Assembly: GCF_000238915.1 (NCBI RefSeq)
Contig: NZ_BAEG01000083.1
Span: 124,001 to 188,000, forward strand
Length of the DNA stretch: 64,000 nucleotides
Source: Arthrobacter globiformis NBRC 12137
GTDB lineage: Bacteria > Actinomycetota > Actinomycetes > Actinomycetales > Micrococcaceae
Direction: 5' to 3'
Shown: positions 42,881 through 51,201 of the stretch, one piece after another
Layout: the number at the start of each line of letters is the position of its first letter
Numbering within the stretch: the stretch's first letter is position 1
The notes under the pieces: generated by a model
Databases searched by the model: none
Told to the model about the DNA's origin: nothing
The model's input: only the letters and a program-made list of their open reading frames with translations
Program-made: the position numbers and the translations under genes

Positions 42881-44045
42881 AGCGGGCGTTGGCGAGCTCG
42901 GCGGCCTTGTCGGCGCCCTCGTCCATGGTGGCGGCCAGGGTAACCAGCGGGTGGTTGGCCTCGGCGAGGATGCGGCGGCCCTCTTCGACGTTGTTGCCGT
43001 CGAGGCGGACAACCAGCGGCTTGTTGGCGGAGTGGCCCAGCTCGGCCAGCGCGCCCACGATGCCCTTGGCAACAGCGTCACAGGCGGTGATGCCGCCGAA
43101 GACGTTGACGAACACGGACTTGACCTGCTCGTCGCCCAGGATGACGTCCAGGCCTGCGGCCATGACCTCGGCGGAGGCTCCGCCGCCGATGTCCAGGAAG
43201 TTGGCGGGCTTGACGTTGCCGTGGTTCTCGCCGGCGTAGGCGACGACGTCCAGGGTGGACATGACGAGGCCAGCACCGTTACCGATGATGCCGACTTCAC
43301 CGTCCAGCTTGACGTAGTTCAGGTCCTGCGCCTTGGCCTTGGCCTCCAGCGGATCTGCGGATTCCTTGTCCTCAAGCTGGGCGTGCTTGGGGTGGCGGAA
43401 TTCGGCGTTCTCGTCGAGGGTGACCTTGCCGTCGAGGGCAACGATCTCGCCCGCACCGGTCTTGACCAGCGGGTTGACCTCCACGAGGGTGGCGTCTTCC
43501 TTCTTGAAGACGTCCCAGAGCTTCAGAATGACGCCGGCGACCTTGCCGCGCAGTTCTTCAGCGAAGCCGGCGGCTGCGACGATTTCATCAGCCTTGGCCT
43601 GGTCGATGCCCACGGCGGGGTCGATGGCTACCTTGGCCAGGGCCTCGGGCCGCTCAACGGCGAGCTGCTCGATCTCCATGCCGCCTTCTACCGAGCACAT
43701 GGCCAGGTAGTTGCGGTTGGCCCGGTCCAGAAGGACGGAGAAGTAGTATTCCTCGGCGATGTCCGCACCCTGGGCGATCATCACCTTGTTGACGGTGTGG
43801 CCCTTGATGTCCATGCCCAGGATGTTGGTGGAGTGCTCAAGTGCCTCGTCGGCGGACTTGGCAACCTTGACGCCGCCGGCCTTGCCGCGGCCACCGACCT
43901 TAACCTGTGCCTTGACGACAGTTACGCCGCCGATCTTCTCGGCAGCTGCCTTTGCTTCTTCAGGGGTGTGCGCCACGATGCCGGCGAGCACGGGTACACC
44001 GTGCGCTTCGAACATATCGCGCGCCTGATATTCAAACAGGTCCAC
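42879..44045 (-). CDS. sucC: Succinyl-CoA synthetase beta subunit
   Basis: A 388-residue ATP-grasp beta subunit. It starts [36 protein letters not shown] (about 45-60) is the nucleotide-binding Gly loop, LVEVNPLV and [10 protein letters not shown] (about 313-322) are family motifs of the CoA/phosphate-binding region. With SucD it makes ATP or GTP from succinyl-CoA. It is preceded by a 220-nt gap in which no gene is seen. Confidence 0.96.
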   Translation of the reverse strand: MDLFEYQARDMFEAHGVPVLAGIVAHTPEEAKAAAEKIGGVTVVKAQVKVGGRGKAGGVKVAKSADEALEHSTNILGMDIKGHTVNKVMIAQGADIAEEYYFSVLLDRANRNYLAMCSVEGGMEIEQLAVERPEALAKVAIDPAVGIDQAKADEIVAAAGFAEELRGKVAGVILKLWDVFKKEDATLVEVNPLVKTGAGEIVALDGKVTLDENAEFRHPKHAQLEDKESADPLEAKAKAQDLNYVKLDGEVGIIGNGAGLVMSTLDVVAYAGENHGNVKPANFLDIGGGASAEVMAAGLDVILGDEQVKSVFVNVFGGITACDAVAKGIVGALAELGHSANKPLVVRLDGNNVEEGRRILAEANHPLVTLAATMDEGADKAAELANAR

Positions 44046-44254
44046 GGTTTGTGTCCTTCTACGTCGAAGTAGTTTCTGTACAGCCGGACAACACCAAAGG
44101 TGCGGACCGGGCTGCGGAATTAAGGCGCCCTGCGGCAGGTCCGGAAACGAGCCACGCGGCGCAATGCTCCTGTGGGAACTCTAGTCCTTTGGAGGGACCG
44201 GCCCGTTCCAGACTACCTGTTCTGTGAGTAAGGACACTATTCTATGGACCGTAG

Positions 44255-44280
44255 AAAAACCCCGGGATTACGGGGTTTTT
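44255..44280 (-). terminator. Symmetric A/T-flanked terminator overlapping a stop codon
   Basis: AAAAACCCCG (44255-44264) and CGGGGTTTTT (44271-44280) form a perfect stem with runs on both sides. The TAA of the lipoprotein gene (44268-44270) lies in the loop. Confidence 0.75.
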
Positions 44281-45008
44281 GAGGCCTTGGCGGGCGCCGT
44301 TTGGACGTTTTTGCCGTTCGCGGAGATGAGTTCGTAATGATCCCGGCTGATAAAGAAGCCGACGCCGCCTGAGACGTTTCCGCAGGCCACTCCGGAGCGG
44401 TATGCGGAGCACCGCAGGCCGTTCCGTTCGAGGTTGCCGCCCTCGGGCAGAACGGGAAGCTTGGAGATGGGCCCGTTGCGCGTGCCCTTCGGCCCGTACT
44501 CGGCCTCCATCTGGGTGACGCCGGACCGGCATTCACCGTACCCGGCCCGGCTTGGCGTCAGGAGGGCAGCACCGCCCAGATATCCGAGTCCGGTGCCCGA
44601 GCAGTCGTCACCGATGTCCGCTGGTGCCGGCGCGGGATACACGGCGAGCTCGCAGTGCGCCACGGGCACAGTCGCCAGTTTTTGGTTGTCGGAGTCGCTG
44701 AAGTTGTTGGTTTCGTAGGGCAGATTCAGATGGGGTCCGCGGGCCGAGGTGAGGGCGCACACCACGTTCCGGTCCGCGGTGACGAACGCCAGCACGTCTT
44801 CCCCTGCGGCGAACCCCGCCGGGTCTGTGAGCGGTGCCTGTTTGAGCTGTTCCAGGGAAGGCAGCGGCGGCGGAGGGGTGTACTCCGGATCCGCGACGGT
44901 TACCGAACAGCCGGCCAGGGTCATCGACAACAGGGCAACCGGGACCAGGGCCATCGAGACCAGCAGGCCCCGGCCCGCAGCAACGCGAGCCAGGCGCCGC
45001 ACCGCCAC
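44268..45008 (-). CDS. Secreted lipoprotein of unknown function
   Basis: A 246-residue lipoprotein. The signal peptide (RRLARVAAGRGLLVSMALVP...) ends in the lipobox LAGC at about 31-34, followed by a Pro-rich stretch (EYTPPPPLPSL). The mature part has several Cys (CALTSARG, HCELAVYP, DDCSGTGLGYLGG, ECRSGV, LRCSAYRSGVACGN) that could form disulfides. No known domain. The gene is 3 nt downstream of pcrA on the same strand. Surface location is certain by motif; role is unknown. Confidence 0.82.
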   Translation of the reverse strand: MAVRRLARVAAGRGLLVSMALVPVALLSMTLAGCSVTVADPEYTPPPPLPSLEQLKQAPLTDPAGFAAGEDVLAFVTADRNVVCALTSARGPHLNLPYETNNFSDSDNQKLATVPVAHCELAVYPAPAPADIGDDCSGTGLGYLGGAALLTPSRAGYGECRSGVTQMEAEYGPKGTRNGPISKLPVLPEGGNLERNGLRCSAYRSGVACGNVSGGVGFFISRDHYELISANGKNVQTAPAKASKTP

Positions 45009-45010
45009 GC

Positions 45011-47554
45011 TCAGGCGTCGATCTTGGTCAGCGGCGCGTAACGGAGCAGCAGCCGCTTCTCGCCGACGTCGAACTTCACCTTCGCTACGGTCTTGTCCCC
45101 GGCGCCTTCGACGGCGAGCACAGTGCCGTTGCCGAAGCTGGTGTGGTTGACCTTGTCCCCCACGCTGACCGCAATGACTTCTTTCTGAGGCTGCACCCGG
45201 TTTTTCGCGACGGCGGCCGGGACGTCGGCGTTGAAGCCCGCGGAGGAATCAGTCCGGGTGCCGCGGGCCGATCCGGCGCCCCAGAAGGATCCGCTGTACC
45301 GGTTGGATCCGATGGCGGCGCCGCTCCCCCAGCCACCGGCCTGCCGGCTGGTGCCTTCGCGCTTCCATTCGACGAGTTCGGCGGGGATTTCCTCCAGGAA
45401 CTGGCTGGCCGGGTTGTACTGGCTTTGCCCCCACATGTTGCGGACCTCGGAACGCGTGACGTACAGGCGCTTCCGGGCACGCGTCAGTCCCACATAGGCG
45501 AGCCGGCGCTCCTCCGCCAGTTCCTTGGGGTCCGTTGCGGAACGCTGGTGCGGGAAGAGCCCATGCTCCATGCCGGTCAGGAACACCACGGGGAATTCGA
45601 GGCCCTTGGCCGTGTGCAGCGTCATGAGCGTGACCACGCCCAGCCGCTTGGCTTCAGCCACCGCGGCGTCGATGTCCGCGCCGGGGGCGTCCGGGATCTG
45701 GTCGGCGTCGGCCACCAGGGACACCTGCTCGAGGAAGGCGCCCAGGGATCCTTCGGGATTGTCGCGCTCGTATTCACGGACGACGGCGACAAGCTCGGCG
45801 AGGTTCTCCACCCGGGACTCGTCCTGCGGATCATTGCTGGAGCGCAGCGTGGCGAGGTAGCCGGTCTGTTCCAGCACCGCCTCGAGCGCGGCCGCGGCGC
45901 CGGAACCTGCGGCGACCTCGGCGAGGTCGTCCAGAAGTTTCACGAAGCCGAGCACAGCGTTGACGGAGCGGGTGGCCATGCCGGGCGCCTGGTCGGCGCG
46001 GCGGGCCGCAGCCATGAAGGACGTGCGCTCCCGCTCGGCGAGGGCCGCCACGGCACCCTCGGCCCGGTCCCCGATCCCGCGCTTGGGTTCGTTGAGGACA
46101 CGGCGGAGGTTGACGTCGTCGTCCGGGTTGACCAGCACGCGCAGGTACGCCAGGGCGTCCTTGATTTCCTTGCGTTCGTAGAACCTGGTGCCGCCCACCA
46201 CTTTGTACGGCAGCCCGACGCGCACCAGGACGTCCTCGATGGAACGGGACTGGGCGTTGGTGCGGTAGAAGATGGCGACGTCGCCGGGGCGGAGGTTGTC
46301 CTCGTCCTGGAGCCGGTCGATTTCCTTGGCAATGAACTGGGCTTCGTCGTGCTCGTTCTCGCCCACGTAGCCGATGATCTTGTGGCCTTCGCCCTCGGCC
46401 GTCCACAGCCTCTTCTCGGGGCGGTTGGGGTTGCGGGAGATCACGGAGTTGGCCGCGCTCAGGATGTTCTGGGTGGAGCGGTAGTTCTGCTCCAGCTTGA
46501 TGGTGCGGGCGGCGGGGTAGTCCTTCTCGAACTCCACGATGTTCCGGATGTCCGCGCCGCGGAACGCATAGATCGACTGGTCCGAGTCGCCGACGACGGT
46601 CAGTTCCGCCGCCCCCGTCCCCTCGCCGACGATTTCCCGGACCAGCGCATACTGCGCGTGGTTGGTGTCCTGGTATTCGTCCACCAGGACGTGCCGGAAC
46701 CGGCGCCGGTAGGAATCCGCGAGTGCCGGGAACGCCCGGAACATGTAGACGGTCTGCGCGATCAGGTCATCGAAGTCCATGGCGTTGGCCTGGCGCAGCC
46801 GCTGGGTGTAGCCCTTGAAGACATCTGCCACGGCGCTTTCGAACGGGTCGCTGTGGTTGGCAGCGGACGCGAAGGAGTCGTCGTCGATCAGTTCGTTCTT
46901 GAGCGCGGAGATCTTGTGCTGGATGGCTTTGGGCGCGAACTTCTTGGGATCCAGGTCCAGGTTTTTGGCCACCAGCGTGATCAGCCGCAGGGAGTCGGCG
47001 GAGTCGTAGATGGAGAAGTTGGAGTTCAGGCCGACGTTGGCGGCCTCGCGCCGCAGGATCCGCACGCAGGACGAGTGGAACGTGGAGATCCACATGGCCT
47101 TGGCCCTGGCGCCCACGAGGGCCTCGATGCGTTCACGCATTTCCGCGGCGGCCTTGTTGGTGAACGTGATGGCCAGGATCTCGCCGTGGTGCGCCCGCTT
47201 GGTGGCAATCAGGTAGGCGATCCGGTTACTGAGGACACGGGTCTTGCCGGAGCCTGCACCGGCCACGATCAGCAGCGCGCTGCCGGAGTGTTTGACCGCT
47301 TCCTCCTGCTGCGGGTTCAGGCCGGCAAGCAGCGCCCCGGCATCAGGGAGCTGGTGCCGGGCGTGCTCCTCTCCCGGGCTCCCGCCAGCCGGTCCGGCCG
47401 CGGGGCCAGCTGCCGGGCGGGGCGCGGATTCACCCGGGCCGCCGCCGAACGCGGGCGTCATCAGCCCTGTTTCGGGGCGCGACTTGGTGATGGCACCGGC
47501 GTGGGAACCAGCCTTGAACGGACCGTCAGCGTAGGGGTCAAACAACATATCCAT
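45011..47554 (-). CDS. pcrA: ATP-dependent DNA helicase PcrA/UvrD
   Basis: An 847-residue superfamily 1A 3'-5' helicase used in repair and replication restart. Motif I is IVAGAGSGKTRVLSNR (about 95-110), motif II VDEYQDTNHAQ, motif III DSDQSIYAFRGAD, motif V TLHTAKGLEFPVVFLTG and VI LAYVGLTRARKRLYV. The C-terminal VGDKVNHTSFGNGTVLAVEG is the Tudor-like tail of PcrA that contacts RNA polymerase. The first 70 residues are Pro/Gly/Ala-rich. The ATG begins MDMLFDPYADG; a longer frame of 11 residues exists. Confidence 0.94.
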   Translation of the reverse strand: MDMLFDPYADGPFKAGSHAGAITKSRPETGLMTPAFGGGPGESAPRPAAGPAAGPAGGSPGEEHARHQLPDAGALLAGLNPQQEEAVKHSGSALLIVAGAGSGKTRVLSNRIAYLIATKRAHHGEILAITFTNKAAAEMRERIEALVGARAKAMWISTFHSSCVRILRREAANVGLNSNFSIYDSADSLRLITLVAKNLDLDPKKFAPKAIQHKISALKNELIDDDSFASAANHSDPFESAVADVFKGYTQRLRQANAMDFDDLIAQTVYMFRAFPALADSYRRRFRHVLVDEYQDTNHAQYALVREIVGEGTGAAELTVVGDSDQSIYAFRGADIRNIVEFEKDYPAARTIKLEQNYRSTQNILSAANSVISRNPNRPEKRLWTAEGEGHKIIGYVGENEHDEAQFIAKEIDRLQDEDNLRPGDVAIFYRTNAQSRSIEDVLVRVGLPYKVVGGTRFYERKEIKDALAYLRVLVNPDDDVNLRRVLNEPKRGIGDRAEGAVAALAERERTSFMAAARRADQAPGMATRSVNAVLGFVKLLDDLAEVAAGSGAAAALEAVLEQTGYLATLRSSNDPQDESRVENLAELVAVVREYERDNPEGSLGAFLEQVSLVADADQIPDAPGADIDAAVAEAKRLGVVTLMTLHTAKGLEFPVVFLTGMEHGLFPHQRSATDPKELAEERRLAYVGLTRARKRLYVTRSEVRNMWGQSQYNPASQFLEEIPAELVEWKREGTSRQAGGWGSGAAIGSNRYSGSFWGAGSARGTRTDSSAGFNADVPAAVAKNRVQPQKEVIAVSVGDKVNHTSFGNGTVLAVEGAGDKTVAKVKFDVGEKRLLLRYAPLTKIDA

Positions 47555-47665
47555 GGTGACTACAAGTCTAGGCGGTGGGGCTGACACCGGATTCCGCCCT
47601 GTGGATAACCCGGTGCGGGCAGGTCCGCGGGGAGTTCCGGACGTCAGATCCAGCCGGAGGGAAAT

Positions 47666-48514
47666 CTAGTCGACAGAGCCCGACTCGAGGGCGGCACGCA
47701 GCTGGTGCACCGCCGTCGTTCCTCCCGCCATGAACCATTCCAGGCCGTTGACGTGGACGCTGCCGGCGACGCCGCCGGCGGCCGTCACGATCGCTTTCCC
47801 GGGAAGCCAGTCCCATTCGGGGCAGCTGTGCTGGAACCAGCAGCCAAGCTGCCCGTCAGCGACGCGGCCGAGGTCGCACGACCCGGACCCGAGCATCCGC
47901 AGCGTCGCGGCCGACGTCGCGGCGGCGTGCCACGGCATGGCGCACATCGGGTCGGAGAGCCAGCGCGGGTGGATATAGGTGGCGGCGCCGAGGTGGGACA
48001 GGTCGGCGGCGTTGCGGTTGGTACCGTCCTCCCTGAAGGTGGTGACGGGATCGCCGTTGAGGGTGGTGGCGCGTTGCTTGCCGCCGATCCAGAGTTTGTC
48101 CTCCTCCGGCTGGAATATGGCGCCGAGCAGCACATCGGATTCGTCCTTGAGGGCGATGGCGGAGCACCAGTAGGTGGAGCCCTGCAGGAAGTTGTAGGTG
48201 CCGTCCACCGGGTCGATGACCCAGGTCCGCCCGCTGCTGCCGCGCACCGCTGCGCCTTCTTCGCCCAGGACGCCGTCGTCCGGGCGGCAGCGCTGCAGCT
48301 GCTCCAGCACATACGCTTCGGCCGCATGGTCTGCGGCGGTGACGACGTCGGAGATTGAGGTCTTGCGCTGGGCGTCCAGGCCGCCCTGCCGCATCAGCAG
48401 CGCCAGTTGCCCGGCCTCGCGGACCAGTTCGGCCGCCAGCTGATAGTCGTCGAGCTCGGGGCTCAGGTTGGTGGCGCTGTGTCTGCCCAGTTTGTGTTTG
48501 CCCAGTTCCGTCAC
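47666..48514 (-). CDS. Inositol monophosphatase-family phosphatase
   Basis: A 282-residue Mg2+-dependent phosphatase (IMPase/HisN/CysQ superfamily). VLGEEGAAV (about 104-112) and WVIDPVDGTYNF (about 121-132, DPxDGT) bind metal; EWDWLPGKAIVTAAGG (about 238-253) is the third motif. The GTG start gives MTELGKHKLGRH. Substrate could be inositol phosphate, histidinol phosphate or another small phosphate ester; the sequence does not decide. It is divergent from a small membrane protein gene. Confidence 0.85.
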   Translation of the reverse strand: MTELGKHKLGRHSATNLSPELDDYQLAAELVREAGQLALLMRQGGLDAQRKTSISDVVTAADHAAEAYVLEQLQRCRPDDGVLGEEGAAVRGSSGRTWVIDPVDGTYNFLQGSTYWCSAIALKDESDVLLGAIFQPEEDKLWIGGKQRATTLNGDPVTTFREDGTNRNAADLSHLGAATYIHPRWLSDPMCAMPWHAAATSAATLRMLGSGSCDLGRVADGQLGCWFQHSCPEWDWLPGKAIVTAAGGVAGSVHVNGLEWFMAGGTTAVHQLRAALESGSVD

Positions 48515-48603
48515 GGTTCCCACCCTATCGGCGCCGGGCACGCGATGGACAGCAGAGGCGCGGTGCACAGCGGGCCTGGCGTGCTCGGGGCGATAATGGG
48601 CAC

Positions 48604-49248
48604 ATGGCCAAAACACCTGCACAGCGGATCAAGAAGCACGGCGCGAGGGCCGCAGTACCCCAGCACCACCTGCCCCCGGTGATCAACCCCGGCACGGACC
48701 GGACTCCCGCGAAGGCGCAGAACAACGCCAGCCTGATTGTCATCGCCGGCGTGGTGGCCAGCCTCTTCCTGTTCTGGTACGTCCACCTGCTGACCCTGAA
48801 CCAGCTCACCCAGCTGTCCGGCGGGCTGGCCATGCCCGATTCCCTGGTCGGCGGCTTCGACACCGGCTACGCCGAGCAGCTCCGCCGCGCCCTGGACGCC
48901 GACGGCCGCGGCCAGCTCAATTACGTCCACAAGACGGCGGGCACCCTGTTTCCGCTGATCTTCGGCTTCACCTGGCTGCTGCTGATCGGCACCAACGTGG
49001 CCCGGAAGGCGCTGCGCTGGGCGCTGTGGGCGCTGCCGCTGCTGTTCGTGGTGGTCCGGCTGTGGGGCAACGTCACCATTGATTCCATGATCGCGGCGGT
49101 AAACCTCGACGCCGGCCAGGTCGCCTTGGCGTCGGGCCTCACCGTGGCCGGCTGGGTACTGTTCGTGGCCAGCCTTATCGCCGGCGGCGCCGCCGTTCTC
49201 CTGGGGCGCCGGTCCTCGAAGAAACCGGCCGCGCAGCAGGAAGCCTAG
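48604..49248 (+). CDS. Four-helix membrane protein of unknown function
   Basis: A 214-residue protein with a basic cytoplasmic start (MAKTPAQRIKKHGARA) and four hydrophobic segments at about 44-64, 113-130, 136-156 and 173-198. Between the first two is a polar loop of about 50 residues that would face outside. No motif recognised. A GATAAT box six nt before the ATG suggests a leaderless transcript. The stop codon shares a CTAG with the convergent DUF998 gene. Confidence 0.7.
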   Translation: MAKTPAQRIKKHGARAAVPQHHLPPVINPGTDRTPAKAQNNASLIVIAGVVASLFLFWYVHLLTLNQLTQLSGGLAMPDSLVGGFDTGYAEQLRRALDADGRGQLNYVHKTAGTLFPLIFGFTWLLLIGTNVARKALRWALWALPLLFVVVRLWGNVTIDSMIAAVNLDAGQVALASGLTVAGWVLFVASLIAGGAAVLLGRRSSKKPAAQQEA

Positions 49249-50027
49249 GCGCTCCGGGCAGCCCGGGCCCGGGCGAGCGCCCTGCGCACCTGCCGTTCCT
49301 GCCGGACGCGCTGGGCGATGACCAGGCCGGCGGTGGCGAGGCCGATGGTGATCGGATAGCCCATCAGCCGTTCCAGGGTTCCCGGCTCGGGGACGTCCAG
49401 GCCGGTGACGGCCGCCGTGACGAGCGCGGCCGCGGACACCCCGCCGGAGGCCAGAACGAACCAGCCCAGCGGCGACTGGCGGAACCACAAGGCGCCGAGC
49501 AGCAGCAGCGCCAGGGAGCCGGCGATGAAGTACATCACGGCCCCGGCGTAGTGCCAGCCCGATTCCAGGTCCTCCGGGACCAGCCCCACAATGATCGTGC
49601 CTGTGCCTGCGGCACCGGTGAGGATCCGCGCCGCCACCGCCGAGTACCAGGGCACTTCACCGGAGTGGCTTGCCGCCACCCGCACGCCGGCCCGGGCAGC
49701 CACCCGCAGCAGCGCCGAGCTCAGCAGCAGCGCGCCCAGCAGCATGCCCAGGCCCTGCACCACGAAGGAGGAATTCATCAGTACGTGCAGAGGCGAACAG
49801 ATGCTGCGGCCGTCAAAGACGCCGCAGCTCACGGCGCCCAGGTCGCTGATGAGGCCGGTCCGCCGGCTGTAGGGGTCGGGTCCGGCCCAGGCGCCGATGA
49901 CCGCCGCCTCCGCCACGAAATACTGGACAACGCTGAGCACCGCCCATGCCCCGATGTACTGCCGTGTGGAGGCGGTGTCTGGCAGGAACGTTGCCCGGGC
50001 GGAAGGGACTTGAGCTGCGGCGGCCAT
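49245..50027 (-). CDS. DUF998-family membrane protein
   Basis: A 260-residue polytopic protein with about seven hydrophobic segments. GAWAGPDPYSRRTGLISDLG (about 45-64) and SPLHVLMNSSFVVQGLGMLL (about 78-97) match the DUF998 pattern. The family has no defined function; it is found across actinobacteria. The ATG lacks a ribosome site and may be leaderless. The C terminus is Arg-rich (RVRQERQVRRALARARAA). Confidence 0.8.
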   Translation of the reverse strand: MAAAAQVPSARATFLPDTASTRQYIGAWAVLSVVQYFVAEAAVIGAWAGPDPYSRRTGLISDLGAVSCGVFDGRSICSPLHVLMNSSFVVQGLGMLLGALLLSSALLRVAARAGVRVAASHSGEVPWYSAVAARILTGAAGTGTIIVGLVPEDLESGWHYAGAVMYFIAGSLALLLLGALWFRQSPLGWFVLASGGVSAAALVTAAVTGLDVPEPGTLERLMGYPITIGLATAGLVIAQRVRQERQVRRALARARAARSA

Positions 50028-50114
50028 GCCAAGAGCGTAGTACGCGCCGTCACCTTGTATGCTTGTAAGCGTGCCCGAACGGGCCGGTCCAAAACCCGGC
50101 AGCGGCGGGCGCCC

Positions 50115-50187
50115 GCCCTCGTAGCTCAGTGGATAGAGCACGGCTCTCCTAAAGCCGGTGTCGTTGGTTCGATTCCAATCGAGGGCA
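50115..50187 (+). tRNA. tRNA-Arg (anticodon CCT)
   Basis: A full 73-nt cloverleaf. The acceptor stem GCCCTCG/CGAGGGC is closed; the D arm contains AGCTCAGTGGATAGAGC; the anticodon stem CGGCT/AGCCG frames loop CTCCTAA with anticodon CCT, reading AGG; the T arm has GGTTCGATTCC. The CCA end is not encoded. The next gene begins two bases after it. Confidence 0.95.
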
Positions 50188-50188
50188 C

Positions 50189-50743
50189 TTGAATCTGCAG
50201 CACCCGTCCGGGCTCCGCGACTATCTGCTGGGCACAACGCCGGCTGATCCGGCATCCCCCGGCCGTGCCCAGGCAGGGCATTGGTCCGTGGAACGGACCC
50301 TGCTGGACCGGGCCGCCGGCACCCGCGGCACCTTCACCGGCGTCGTGATCTTTTCCCCCGACGGCGACGGCGGGCTCCACTTCCACGAGGAAGGGACCGT
50401 GGTCTGGCCCTCAGTGAAGTGGCCCGCCGGGGACTTGCCGGCAGAGCAAGGCGACACCTTCACCGGCCCGGCCACCCGCGACTATCTGCTCAGGCCCGCC
50501 GACACGCCGGACGCCATGGACATGCTGTTTCCCGACGGGCGCCCCTTCCACCGGATGAGCTTCTCGCCGGAGGCCAGCCAGGACCGGCACTGGTGCGATC
50601 CGGACACCTACCGCGTCACCTACGAGTGCCACGGCGAGAACGAGTTCAGCTACGTCTGGGATGTCACCGGCCCGCGCAAGGACCTGCTGCTGGAGTCAGT
50701 CCTGCGGCGGCTGCCAGAACCGCCGCGACCGCAGACGGGCTAG
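50189..50743 (+). CDS. DUF6314-like protein
   Basis: A 184-residue soluble protein. HWSVERTLLDRAAGTRGTFT, HFHEEGTVVW, FTGPATRDYLLRP, FPDGRPFH, HWCDPDTYRVTYE and WDVTGPRKDLLLES follow the pattern of the DUF6314 family, a beta-rich, possibly lipocalin-like group with no known function. The TTG start lies two nt past the tRNA, with GAGG of the acceptor stem serving as ribosome site; the start could be further in. The Nudix gene follows 10 nt after. Confidence 0.65.
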   Translation: MNLQHPSGLRDYLLGTTPADPASPGRAQAGHWSVERTLLDRAAGTRGTFTGVVIFSPDGDGGLHFHEEGTVVWPSVKWPAGDLPAEQGDTFTGPATRDYLLRPADTPDAMDMLFPDGRPFHRMSFSPEASQDRHWCDPDTYRVTYECHGENEFSYVWDVTGPRKDLLLESVLRRLPEPPRPQTG

Positions 50744-50753
50744 GCTCGAAACC

Positions 50754-51158
50754 GTGAATCCGCGCATCATCGTTTCCGCCGTGTGTGTCTACGACGCCGC
50801 TGGCCGGCTCCTCACCGTCCGCAAGCGCGGTACGGACAAGTTCATGCATCCCGGCGGTAAGCCCGAACCCGGCGAGACCGCGGTGCAGGCCGCCGCGCGG
50901 GAGCTCCAGGAGGAAGTCGGCATCATTGTCGATCCGCGGGAACTGACCCTCATGGGCGTCTGGCTGGCCGATGCCGCCAACGAGGCAGCCACGGAAATCG
51001 AAGCCACCGTCTTCACCGCGCCGGGGACCTGGGTGGCCCACCCTTCCGCGGAGATCGCCGAGATCCGGTGGCTGGACCTCACGGCGGAACTGCCCGGGGA
51101 CCTGGCACCGCTGCTCACGGACCACATCCTTCCGGCGCTGGCGGAATCCGGGCGCTGA
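50754..51158 (+). CDS. Nudix hydrolase
   Basis: A 134-residue Nudix enzyme. The Nudix box is perfect: GKPEPGETAVQAAAR then ELQEEVGI (about 35-57; Gx5Ex7REUXEExGU). Such enzymes hydrolyse nucleoside diphosphates linked to another moiety, often for cleansing the nucleotide pool. Substrate is not predictable here. The GTG start is 10 nt after the DUF6314-like gene, suggesting a shared transcript. It is convergent with the ABC exporter. Confidence 0.88.
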   Translation: MNPRIIVSAVCVYDAAGRLLTVRKRGTDKFMHPGGKPEPGETAVQAAARELQEEVGIIVDPRELTLMGVWLADAANEAATEIEATVFTAPGTWVAHPSAEIAEIRWLDLTAELPGDLAPLLTDHILPALAESGR

Positions 51159-51201
51159 CGCTTTGGGCGCTGACACGGCGCTCTGGCGCCCTGGCAACGA
51201 C

